Assembly: GCF_012843315.1 (NCBI RefSeq)
Contig: NZ_JABAEX010000001.1
Span: 310,001-374,000 of the forward strand
Direction: 5' to 3'
Length of the DNA: 64,000 nt
DNA from: Streptococcus sp. WB01_FAA12
GTDB lineage: Bacteria > Bacillota > Bacilli > Lactobacillales > Streptococcaceae
In this document: one piece after another, positions 8,352-15,355 of the stretch
How the letters are laid out: every line of letters starts with the position of its first letter
Position numbering within the stretch: the first letter of the stretch is position 1
Notes under the pieces: model-generated
Database searches by the model: none
What the model saw: the letters and a program-made list of their open reading frames with translations, nothing else
Told to the model about the DNA's origin: nothing
Program-made: the position numbers and the translations under genes

Positions 8352-9020
8352 TTATGATATAACTTCAACTATCTCATATTCCCGTTCATCTCCAGGTGCA
8401 AAAGCAACATTTATAGTTGCTAGAAAAATGAACATTGTTAAAATCATTATCAAAAGCATGGCAACATTTTTTATATAAATAAAAGCTAAGGCAAATATAA
8501 GAGCTAAAGCAAAAAAACATAGTCGCAATAGAAGCATTTTTACGTAAAAACGCAATGAATTTACTGGTTTTATTTTATAAAAAATAGATTGCTCCAATGA
8601 TCTATTGAGTAATTTTTCTAAACTTTTTTTCTTTTTAGAATATAAAAGCTGAAGCAAACTAAAAGACAATAATAAACCAATAACTACTAAAAGCAAACTA
8701 GTTACTATCGAAAAATTCACATAAAAGTTGGCAAATAAATCAATATGATTCATACGAGCCCAGGCATTCACAAAAACTGCCAATCCTGCAGCTAATGATG
8801 TTGGAAGGATAAATTTGCTCGCCTTAGAGTTTTTTTCTTCGATTTTAAAAAGTTCTTCATCTGAGATAGCATAAACTTTCTGATAAAAATACCAGTTTAA
8901 AGGCAAACAGAAAGATCCGAGAAAATGTTTAGGAGATCTATCTAATAGATACTGTTTCCCCTGATAATGAAATAATAGGTATCGAAAATTCCCTTTATAA
9001 TATAATTTTATTTTTTGCAT
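8352..9020 (-). CDS. DUF443-type membrane protein, immunity candidate 2
   Basis: 222-aa protein with about five membrane segments. The N-terminus has the pattern FRYLLFHYQGKQYLLDRSP followed by LPLNWYFYQKVY, typical of the DUF443 tandem five-helix family. A DUF443 protein (TsaI) gives immunity to the membrane-depolarising LXG toxin TspA of Staphylococcus aureus. It is a clear paralogue of the next gene upstream (9093-9755): same length, same layout and shared IxEKNxxAxK motif. Likely protects the cell against the glycine-rich LXG effector encoded upstream, or against a variant of it (inference). Confidence 0.75.
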   Translation of the reverse strand: MQKIKLYYKGNFRYLLFHYQGKQYLLDRSPKHFLGSFCLPLNWYFYQKVYAISDEELFKIEEKNSKASKFILPTSLAAGLAVFVNAWARMNHIDLFANFYVNFSIVTSLLLVVIGLLLSFSLLQLLYSKKKKSLEKLLNRSLEQSIFYKIKPVNSLRFYVKMLLLRLCFFALALIFALAFIYIKNVAMLLIMILTMFIFLATINVAFAPGDEREYEIVEVIS

Positions 9021-9092
9021 TTTAATCCTTACTAATCTAAGAAAACATGAGTTTTCCCAAGCTATGAGGAGTATCTTGATATCGGCTACATC

Positions 9093-9755
9093 TTATTTTA
9101 GTATTTTATCATTTATTTTATATAAGTGATGGCTTTCAGTTCCAAATGCAACATTAGAAGCCGACAAATATAGAAAGATGATTGCATTGGCCATTAAGCC
9201 AAAAAGTAAGTTACCTGAGTAGAAATAATACATTGACATAAAAAATGCTAGCCCACCAATAACCACTATAAATCCTAGCAATTGTTTAAAGTCAATTTTT
9301 ATTGGCGTGATTTTATAGTATTGTAAATGCCTAAGTTCGCGTCCTAGTACGGAAGTCATCCTTCTTTTCCGAGAATAGTAACATAATTCAACCAGAACAT
9401 ATGTTAAAAGAAAAGTCATTAAAAAAAGTGCCACTTTCGTAAAACTTGAAAGATTCGTTTCAAAATACTTAGTGATATCAATCTTGTTAACCCGTAACCA
9501 ATTATATAAAAAGATACTCAGCCCAGCACCGAGAGAAGCTGAAACAGTGAGTTTTGTAGCACGTCCATTTTTTTCTTTTATTTTACAGTACTCATCCGAT
9601 GTAATGGGATACACATGTTGAAAGAAAAGCCAATTTATAGGTGGAAAAAGATATCCTATCAAATGACATGGTCTTCTATCAAGTAGATAGTATTGATGAT
9701 TGAATTCAAATACTAAATACCGAAAATTTCCATAAGCAAAACGAATTTTTTCCAT
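9093..9755 (-). CDS. DUF443-type membrane protein, immunity candidate 1
   Basis: 220 aa, about five membrane helices. The N-terminal pattern is FRYLVFEFNHQYYLLDRRP, then PPINWLFFQHVYPIT. It starts 9 nt after the LXG gene with a good AAGGAG site, the usual place for a cognate immunity gene. It is paralogous to 8352-9020, from which it is separated by 72 nt. The pair looks like a local duplication that diverged, as is common in toxin immunity arrays. Immunity function is inferred from family and position only. Confidence 0.78.
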   Translation of the reverse strand: MEKIRFAYGNFRYLVFEFNHQYYLLDRRPCHLIGYLFPPINWLFFQHVYPITSDEYCKIKEKNGRATKLTVSASLGAGLSIFLYNWLRVNKIDITKYFETNLSSFTKVALFLMTFLLTYVLVELCYYSRKRRMTSVLGRELRHLQYYKITPIKIDFKQLLGFIVVIGGLAFFMSMYYFYSGNLLFGLMANAIIFLYLSASNVAFGTESHHLYKINDKILK

Positions 9756-9764
9756 TATTTCTCC

Positions 9765-11222
9765 TTAATCAAAGGGGTTAAGAGCACTTAGACTACCTGA
9801 AATGGCATTGCCTACATCACTTACCACCTCACTGGCCCAATTTTTTGCACTTTCAACACTATTTGATATTGCCTGACCTACGTTTTTCCCTACATCATCC
9901 AAAAATGCCCCTGTAGCATCTAAACCATCTTTAAGTCCTAAAAAGTTATTTTCATACGCAGCGTTAAATCCTAAGCTAATAGCTGTACCAACAAGAAAAG
10001 TTGTTGCTCCAGCAGCTAATGCAGCCCAACCAATAGGATTACTTCCAAAAAATACTGCAGCCGCGAGAGTTCCTCCCCCAACACTCAATCCTGTTGTTAA
10101 ACCGCTATGCACAACAGCCTGACCAATACTTTTATCTTTGTTAACAATATCATCATACATTCCAAGACCAAAACCAATTCCTATTAAGGCACGGCCACCC
10201 CATTTACCCCAGTTTGCTATAGTTGAGCCATTTTGAACTAAAGCTTGACCTATACCATTTTGATTAACTAAAACAAATGAAGTTGAAGCTCCGTTTAAAG
10301 CAAAAGTACTAGGACCTTTAATTCCTTCTAAAATAGTAGCTAAACCACCAAAACGTTGAATTCCTAATCCAAGTTGCTCAATTGCAGTTGCAAGTAAGTC
10401 AAACTGCGTACTATTTTTATCATAATTCTCTCGAACTAACTCTAATGCACTTTTTAATTGCTGAATTAACTCAGGTGAAACTAACTCTTCTGGATGGTAC
10501 TGAGCATAGGAAAGTAAAGCTTCAATGTCCTCTATTGTTAATCCCTCTCCTGATTTCAACTTTTCTTTATCAAATCGTCTTCCCCAAGACTCGTGAACCT
10601 GTTTAACCCACATCAATTCCTCTTGAGGTGGAATTACAAATGTTTTTGTTTCTTCATTCCAAGAGCTTTTTGCTTGAGATAACCCTTGCCTTACTACTTG
10701 ATAAAGACCATCTATATTTGAAAAAAGACCTGATGATGAATTATGAAACGTCAAAAGTTTTTGAAGCTTCTCCTCCAATTTTTGTTTGACTTTCTGTTGG
10801 ATCTCAATATGTTCTGTTAAACTATTAATAAAAAAATAGTCTGGTTGTTCCACACGATATTCCATATTTCGTAGTTTCTGATAGTAAACAATATTTTTAT
10901 GTGCTTGCGCAATTTTTTGACGCAACTCATCTTCTTTTAAGCTTACACTATCCACCTCACTAATGAATTTATTCGGAAGACTCAATGTTGCTTTTTCTAT
11001 TTCCTCATTTAACAAAATACAGGCTTTCGTTAATGGAATCAATATTTGGCTACAATAAACTTTTGCAGAATCATAGGCTAAGCCAGATAAATCTCCACTA
11101 TTTGATGAAAAATCATTAAGAGCCTTATGTAAAGATTGATAAGCTTGATTTTGATTCTGTAGTGCTCTTGATGTACTACTAGCTTGATTCTTGGATTTCC
11201 ATAAATACATATCAACACCCAT
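9765..11222 (-). CDS. LXG-type T7SS effector with glycine-zipper C-terminus
   Basis: 485 aa. Residues 1-210 are helical and coiled-coil rich without a signal peptide, as in the LXG targeting domain of type VII secretion effectors. The remainder has a linker (to about 300) and a Gly/Ala-rich hydrophobic region about 310-420, with repeated GxxxG spacing (GIGFGLGMYDD, GLSVGGGTLAAA, GATTFLVGTAISLG). The tail is short and amphipathic. This resembles pore-forming LXG toxins such as S. gallolyticus TelE or S. aureus TspA rather than a nuclease or NADase. The gene overlaps the Lap2-type gene by 11 nt and is followed by DUF443 immunity candidates. The start at 11222 has AGAGGTGAG upstream; Met5 is an alternative. 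No T7SS core genes are in the window. Confidence 0.82.
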   Translation of the reverse strand: MGVDMYLWKSKNQASSTSRALQNQNQAYQSLHKALNDFSSNSGDLSGLAYDSAKVYCSQILIPLTKACILLNEEIEKATLSLPNKFISEVDSVSLKEDELRQKIAQAHKNIVYYQKLRNMEYRVEQPDYFFINSLTEHIEIQQKVKQKLEEKLQKLLTFHNSSSGLFSNIDGLYQVVRQGLSQAKSSWNEETKTFVIPPQEELMWVKQVHESWGRRFDKEKLKSGEGLTIEDIEALLSYAQYHPEELVSPELIQQLKSALELVRENYDKNSTQFDLLATAIEQLGLGIQRFGGLATILEGIKGPSTFALNGASTSFVLVNQNGIGQALVQNGSTIANWGKWGGRALIGIGFGLGMYDDIVNKDKSIGQAVVHSGLTTGLSVGGGTLAAAVFFGSNPIGWAALAAGATTFLVGTAISLGFNAAYENNFLGLKDGLDATGAFLDDVGKNVGQAISNSVESAKNWASEVVSDVGNAISGSLSALNPFD

Positions 11223-11553
11223 TTTTTTCTCTCACCTCTCTTTCTAATTGTTTCAATTGTTCTTTATCAACTTCTAATAGTTTTTGTGACTGTTTAAGGG
11301 ACTCTTCCTGTTCTTGAAAATAGGTTTGAAGTTTTTGCGATGCCTGACGATGTTGTGATTCTAAATCTTTAAAATAATAACTATCGTCAGATTGACTCAT
11401 CAACTCTGCAACCTCACTAAAAAAGAATTTACTTTTTTTAGTAAGGTTCTCATATTCATCTCGTACGATATATAGGTGATGTTTCTTTGCTTTTAGAGAT
11501 TCTTCTCTTTGTTTGAGTGATAACTCTAAATTAATGATATCACGATTAACCAT
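11212..11553 (-). CDS. Lap2-like (DUF3958-type) LXG partner protein
   Basis: 113-aa almost entirely helical, strongly charged protein with long coiled-coil stretches (EESLKQSQKLLEVDKEQLK) and no signal. Its size and position between a WXG100-like protein and the LXG gene match Lap2 (DUF3958), which binds the LXG helix bundle for export in Streptococcus intermedius. It overlaps both neighbours (8 and 11 nt), so translation is probably coupled. The assignment rests on architecture and context more than on a diagnostic motif. Confidence 0.72.
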   Translation of the reverse strand: MVNRDIINLELSLKQREESLKAKKHHLYIVRDEYENLTKKSKFFFSEVAELMSQSDDSYYFKDLESQHRQASQKLQTYFQEQEESLKQSQKLLEVDKEQLKQLEREVREKNGC

Positions 11554-11854
11554 TTAACGTAAACCTCGTGCTAGCATCTTCAATGCGTGACAATTGGTTT
11601 GCTACTCTCTGATCCATAGCATGAAAAGCTGTAGATAGATTATGAATATTCGTTGACATTGCTGATATTACATTAGCCATTTGACTCGCAGTAGTTTGCG
11701 CTAAATCAATTGCAGAGGAAGCTTTTGCATTCCCCGCTATAGTTGTCTGATTATCTTTTTCAATCGCTATACGATTAGCGAGACTTTCTGTAGATTTTGC
11801 AATCGCCGTTGCTCTTTGAACAGCTAAAGATGTTACACTTTTTATTTCACTCAT
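11546..11854 (-). CDS. Lap1-like (DUF3130/TIGR04197-type) LXG partner
   Basis: 102-aa small helical protein of WXG100-like size, rich in Ala, Ser and Thr, with two predicted helices (about 8-60 and 62-95) and no signal. TIGR04197/DUF3130 proteins head LXG operons and act with Lap2 as targeting factors for the effector. It is the first gene of the operon, with an AGAGGAA site upstream of the ATG and an extended -10 promoter 34 nt further up. Confidence 0.75.
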   Translation of the reverse strand: MSEIKSVTSLAVQRATAIAKSTESLANRIAIEKDNQTTIAGNAKASSAIDLAQTTASQMANVISAMSTNIHNLSTAFHAMDQRVANQLSRIEDASTRFTLNG

Positions 11855-11887
11855 TATCAGGTTCCTCTAAAACATTTAACTATCATG

Positions 11888-11896
11888 ATTATATCA
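11888..11896 (-). promoter_or_regulatory. Promoter of the LXG operon (extended -10)
   Basis: TGATATAAT on the minus strand (TATAAT at 11888-11893) in very AT-rich DNA, with no good -35. Confidence 0.55.
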
Positions 11897-12065
11897 TAAA
11901 AATTTTAAAAATATTGTAATATTCTCCAAATATGATTGAATACGACCTCAATATTTTGAAATTGGCAATGTATTGTGATTTCAGCTAGAGCTTGCAGTTC
12001 TTAAAAAAATTAAGAAAGCAATGATTAACTATATTTTTCTATAACAAATAAATTAAATTCAAACT

Positions 12066-12098
12066 AAAAAGACTTAGTCCTGTGCAATACAGAACTAA
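12066..12098 (-). terminator. Terminator in the island border, after the bceB-like gene
   Basis: Ten-base arms 12074-12083 and 12089-12098 with one mismatch and a 5-nt loop, followed on the minus strand by GTCTTTTTAG. It would stop transcripts of the upstream ABC operon before they enter the LXG genes. The rest of the 307-bp gap 11855-12161 holds only the LXG promoter, an IS-end-like sequence and AT-rich DNA. Confidence 0.65.
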
Positions 12099-12117
12099 AT
12101 CCTTTCAATAATTATTT

Positions 12118-12141
12118 GTCTAACTTTTTGGGGTCAGTACA
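12118..12141 (-). repeat. IS3-type terminal repeat at the right island border
   Basis: On the minus strand TACTGACCCCAAAAAGTTAGAC, the usual form of an IS3/IS150-family end. It is related to the left border copy at 7681-7702 (AACTGCACCCCAAAAGTTAGA). The two point inward from opposite borders of the LXG island. No transposase remains. Confidence 0.65.
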
Positions 12142-12147
12142 CAAGCA

Positions 12148-12163
12148 TCGAGGTATCTTTTTT
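12148..12163. terminator. Right arm of the split bidirectional terminator
   Basis: TCGAGGTAT followed by TTTTTT, overlapping the stop codon of the permease gene. It is complementary to 7661-7676 beyond the VIT gene; see that entry. Confidence 0.6.
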
Positions 12164-14150
12164 ACATTTGCACAATCTTGCGATAGCTTCTTGAGGTAAT
12201 CATAAAAATCAAAACGTAGACGATGAGGAAGATGGCACAAATCGACAAAGTTACAGTCAACATCATGGTTGCATCCAGCACGCCAATGACTTTTAGGATG
12301 AGGCTAAGCATATGATAGGCAAAAGCAAGGTGTAGGAAGGCAAAGAGCAATGGAAGGAAGAAAACAGTTAGAACCTGTTTGTTAATGGTTTGCTTGATTT
12401 GCTTTTGATCAAGTCCGACCTTTTGCAAAATGATGAAGCGTTCACGGTCTTCATAGCCTTCAGAGATTTGTTTGTAGTAGATGACAAGAACAGTTCCCAC
12501 CATAAAGATGATAGAGAGGAAAATACCGATAAAGAAAACTCCACCAAAGAGAGCACTCACCTGCGCACTGCTATCAGCCAGATTGCTCCCGTAAACATAG
12601 CTTCCTTCTTTGTTTAATTCTCTATTAAAGTTGTTGACGAATTTTGAATAGTCATCTGCAATTTTAAGTTGCTCTTCCTCGCTAGCCGTTACGTTCATAC
12701 CACCGTAGTATTGATTAAAGATGGAAGAATTAGGATGCTGGTCAAGAAAGGCTTGTAGGTCAGGAACAACCAGATAGTTATAATCCGAAGTTAGAATATT
12801 GTACTGATTTGGGACATGTTCAAGAATAAAATCTTTTTTGATTTCTTCCTTGATTGTGTAGGTCTGGTCATTTAGAGTCAGTTCTTTCTGTCCTTGAAGT
12901 TCTTTGTTTTTAGTAAACAATCCGACTTCCTTTCCTGAAAGTGCAAGTTTTTGCCCCGTCATATTCTCGTAGTCTTTTTGATCAAAGACCATAAAAATAG
13001 TTTTCGGTTGAACACGATTTTGACCTTTCTCAAAGATTGTCAATTTCGTACCTTCTTGGTTTGCCACACCAAAGTTACTATATGTAAGGACTTCTTTCTT
13101 TGTGACAGTCAATCCCTTATCACTAGCATACTGGTCTAGGAGTTTATTTATGTCTTCTTTTTCAACATTTTGCCCTGTAATCCCAAAATCATGCGGATTC
13201 ATGACTTTCTTGAAAGTCTCTGAAGCCTTGAAGACGCTCGTTGTAGCAGACATAGTCACCAAGACCATGGTTGAGAGAATAGCAATCGTCGCCAGACCAA
13301 CCGCATTTTTCTTCATACGAAAAATGAGATTGGATACGGAAATCATGTTGTTGGGTTGGTAATAATAAGTCTTGTTTTTTTTCAAGATTTGTAGGAAAAC
13401 TGTGATTCCTGCATTGAAGAGAAGATAAGTTCCCAAAATTACCAACAAAACTGCTACGAAGAAAATCAAAACAGCAGAAAGTGGATTTTCAACTGTTACT
13501 GCTAGGTAATAACCCGCTCCCAAACTAATCAGACCTAGAATGGTTTGAAGGCCTAAGAAACGTCCTTTTTTCTCACCACTGGCTTTTTCACGAGAGAGCT
13601 GAAGGGCATTCATGCGTGCGATGCGAAAGGCATTGATAAAAATCAGACCTAGGAAGATAGCTCCAAAAATAAGGACAACTAGGATAAAGACACTTGGTTG
13701 GAAGGTCGCTACGAGCTCCACCTTCATATTCATTAGCTTCAGAAGCAGAGCAAAGATTAGCTTATCAAAGAGAGCTCCTAGGCCAAGTCCAGCTGTCAAG
13801 GTTAGAGAGCCAAAAATAAGAAGCTCCTTAAAGACCATGCTGATCAAATGGCGTTTTTCTAATCCTAACATGCCATAAATCCCTAGTTCTTTGGAACGAT
13901 TTTTCATGACGAAACTATTGGCATAGAAGACGATGATGGCAGAGGCTATAGTGACAATCACCATACCGAGACCAAGCGTCATGGAGATGGTTTCTCCCCC
14001 TCGAATCTTGCCAATATTGGGGTTAAGTGTCAATGAGTAAAAGAGATAAGTGATGGTCACAGCTAAGAGAACAGCTAAAGCAAAGGGATAGTAGAGTTTG
14101 CGATTTTTGATTAAGTTCGAAACCGCTAACTTATTGGTCAATCGAAACAT
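12162..14150 (-). CDS. BceB-type ABC transporter permease (antimicrobial peptide resistance)
   Basis: 662 aa with about ten membrane segments in the BceB/FtsX arrangement: one N-terminal helix (20-42), groups near 60-175 and 200-255, a helix near 285, a large extracytoplasmic domain (about 310-515) and three C-terminal helices. MKNRSKELGIYGMLGLEKR near residue 82 is the typical FtsX coupling region. It starts 1 nt after the ATPase stop. Such transporters detoxify or sense bacitracin-like peptides and usually work with a two-component system, which is not in the window. It resembles the pneumococcal SP_0912 product as I recall it. Confidence 0.88.
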   Translation of the reverse strand: MFRLTNKLAVSNLIKNRKLYYPFALAVLLAVTITYLFYSLTLNPNIGKIRGGETISMTLGLGMVIVTIASAIIVFYANSFVMKNRSKELGIYGMLGLEKRHLISMVFKELLIFGSLTLTAGLGLGALFDKLIFALLLKLMNMKVELVATFQPSVFILVVLIFGAIFLGLIFINAFRIARMNALQLSREKASGEKKGRFLGLQTILGLISLGAGYYLAVTVENPLSAVLIFFVAVLLVILGTYLLFNAGITVFLQILKKNKTYYYQPNNMISVSNLIFRMKKNAVGLATIAILSTMVLVTMSATTSVFKASETFKKVMNPHDFGITGQNVEKEDINKLLDQYASDKGLTVTKKEVLTYSNFGVANQEGTKLTIFEKGQNRVQPKTIFMVFDQKDYENMTGQKLALSGKEVGLFTKNKELQGQKELTLNDQTYTIKEEIKKDFILEHVPNQYNILTSDYNYLVVPDLQAFLDQHPNSSIFNQYYGGMNVTASEEEQLKIADDYSKFVNNFNRELNKEGSYVYGSNLADSSAQVSALFGGVFFIGIFLSIIFMVGTVLVIYYKQISEGYEDRERFIILQKVGLDQKQIKQTINKQVLTVFFLPLLFAFLHLAFAYHMLSLILKVIGVLDATMMLTVTLSICAIFLIVYVLIFMITSRSYRKIVQM

Positions 14151-14151
14151 A

Positions 14152-14910
14152 CTAATTCACCTCGCTTGCCATAACAGTCAAAGTATCAGAGATTTCTTGG
14201 AACATCTGACGTTCTGTCTTGTCTCCACGGTAGATTTGGTTATAGAGAATGCCGTCCTTGATAAAGAGAACGCGCTTGGCCCTGCTGGCTGCCGCGGTTG
14301 AGTGGGTCACCATGAGAATGGTTTGGCCGCGCTCATTGATTTCATCAAATACATCGAGTAATGCTGCAGATGACTTGGAGTCAAGGGCTCCTGTTGGCTC
14401 ATCTGCAAGGAGAATTTCAGGTTCAGTGATGATAGCGCGGGCTACTGCTACCCGCTGTTTTTGACCACCTGAAATCTCGTAAGGGTACTTCTCTTGCAAT
14501 TGGTTGATACCCAAATTTTCAGCAGTTACTACCAATTTTTTCATCATCTCCGTGATAGGTTTTCGAGATAGAACTAACGGAAGCAAGATATTGTCCTTAA
14601 CAGACAGGGTATCAAGTAAGTTAAAGTCTTGGAAAACAAATCCCAACTTCTCACGACGGAAGCTAGAAGCCTGTGAATTTTTAATAGTAGCTGTGTCTGT
14701 TCCGTTTAGGTAAACCTGCCCACGAGTTGGTTTATCCAGCATAGCTAGGATGTTGAGCAGGGTTGACTTTCCTGAACCAGACTCACCCATGATAGCAACG
14801 TAGTCACCCTTTTCCACGGTAAAGTGAATGTCTTTGAGGGCCTCTACTTGGTTGCCTTGGAAACGTGTTTTGTAGATTTTTTGAACGTGTTTTACATCTA
14901 AAAGTGTCAT
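14152..14910 (-). CDS. BceA-type ABC transporter ATPase
   Basis: 252 aa. Walker [10 protein letters not shown] (residues 38-46), Q-loop [12 protein letters not shown], signature [14 protein letters not shown], Walker [16 protein letters not shown], and the switch His in [10 protein letters not shown]. It belongs to the MacB/LolD/BceA group, with a C-terminal extension of about 30 aa. It powers the permease encoded directly downstream. AAGGAG precedes the ATG. Only 13 nt separate it from the small ORF upstream, so all three are probably one transcript. Confidence 0.92.
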   Translation of the reverse strand: MTLLDVKHVQKIYKTRFQGNQVEALKDIHFTVEKGDYVAIMGESGSGKSTLLNILAMLDKPTRGQVYLNGTDTATIKNSQASSFRREKLGFVFQDFNLLDTLSVKDNILLPLVLSRKPITEMMKKLVVTAENLGINQLQEKYPYEISGGQKQRVAVARAIITEPEILLADEPTGALDSKSSAALLDVFDEINERGQTILMVTHSTAAASRAKRVLFIKDGILYNQIYRGDKTERQMFQEISDTLTVMASEVN

Positions 14911-14923
14911 GATTTTCTCCTTC

Positions 14924-15034
14924 TTAATATCCCATCAATTGAAACTGTGCTTGCATCATAGCGCATCCTAGTTGAACACGCTCGATGTCTTTTTGACTTG
15001 GTTTTCTTGTTTTCTTTTGTAAGATTCTTTTCAT
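14924..15034 (-). CDS. 36-aa small protein heading the bceAB-type operon
   Basis: Too short for most gene callers, but it has a strong AAAGGAG site 7 nt before the ATG. The product is very basic at the N-terminus (MKRILQKKTRKPSQK) and ends in a mildly hydrophobic part with a single Cys and several Met and Gln (GCAMMQAQFQLMGY). It shows no convincing membrane helix or secretion leader. It lies between the regulated promoter and the ATPase gene. Possible roles are a small accessory subunit, a regulatory peptide or a translated leader. I do not recognise the family. Confidence 0.7.
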   Translation of the reverse strand: MKRILQKKTRKPSQKDIERVQLGCAMMQAQFQLMGY

Positions 15035-15063
15035 GGTTTTACTCCTTTGTTCTTTATGAGTCT

Positions 15064-15092
15064 AGTTTATCGCAAAAAAAGACGGCTTGCCA
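15064..15092 (-). promoter_or_regulatory. Promoter of the bceAB-type operon
   Basis: On the minus strand TGGCAA (15087-15092), 17-bp spacer, TAAACT (15064-15069). The weak boxes fit a promoter that needs activation; the repeats at 15099-15140 lie just upstream. Confidence 0.5.
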
Positions 15093-15098
15093 TAACCT

Positions 15099-15140
15099 AA
15101 CCTTACAAAAGAGACTTTAATCTTACATTTTTGTAAGATT
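15099..15140 (-). promoter_or_regulatory. Response-regulator-like binding site
   Basis: On the minus strand TGTAAGATT (15119-15127) and TGTAAGGTT (15099-15107) are direct repeats exactly 20 bp apart. The first also forms a perfect 9-bp inverted repeat with 15132-15140 (AATCTTACA-tttt-TGTAAGATT). The position directly upstream of the -35 suits an OmpR-type activator such as a BceR homologue (inference). Confidence 0.6.
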
Positions 15141-15186
15141 GAGGAATTTTTTTGAAAATGGCTACTATAAGAAGTCCTGTCATTGC

Positions 15187-15215
15187 TTGTTTTATTCTTA
15201 AAAAAATAGTAAAAT
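15187..15215 (+). promoter_or_regulatory. Promoter of the DUF1430 ABC operon
   Basis: TTGTTT (15187-15192), 17-bp spacer, TAAAAT (15210-15215). The predicted start falls at the ATG of the 30-aa leader ORF. Confidence 0.55.
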
Positions 15216-15221
15216 TAAGTT

Positions 15222-15314
15222 ATGAAAAGGCTTTCCTTAACATCTTGTAAAAGAATTGGCTTTCTGCTAATTATTTTTAAAGGTGCTAAACTATCATTCG
15301 TATCACTGCTATAA
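15222..15314 (+). CDS. Possible 30-aa leader peptide
   Basis: ORF beginning MKRLSLTSCKRIGFLLIIF, basic then hydrophobic. It has no ribosome site; its ATG lies 6 nt after the -10 box, so it would be read from a leaderless mRNA. Its stop codon (15312-15314) ends one base before the 5' side of the hairpin at 15316-15335. This would let a terminating ribosome influence that hairpin. No search supports conservation, so it may be chance. Confidence 0.4.
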   Translation: MKRLSLTSCKRIGFLLIIFKGAKLSFVSLL

Positions 15315-15315
15315 G

Positions 15316-15341
15316 GAGGGAGGTTCAGCTCCCTCTTTTTT
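15316..15341 (+). terminator. Attenuator-like terminator in the leader of the DUF1430 gene
   Basis: GAGGGAG (15316-15322), 6-nt loop, CTCCCTC (15329-15335), then TTTTTT. It is a complete intrinsic terminator located after the promoter and 15 nt before the ATG of the transporter gene. It should therefore cut most transcripts short unless something relieves it. Confidence 0.75.
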
Positions 15342-15355
15342 AGAAAGAGGTTCCT

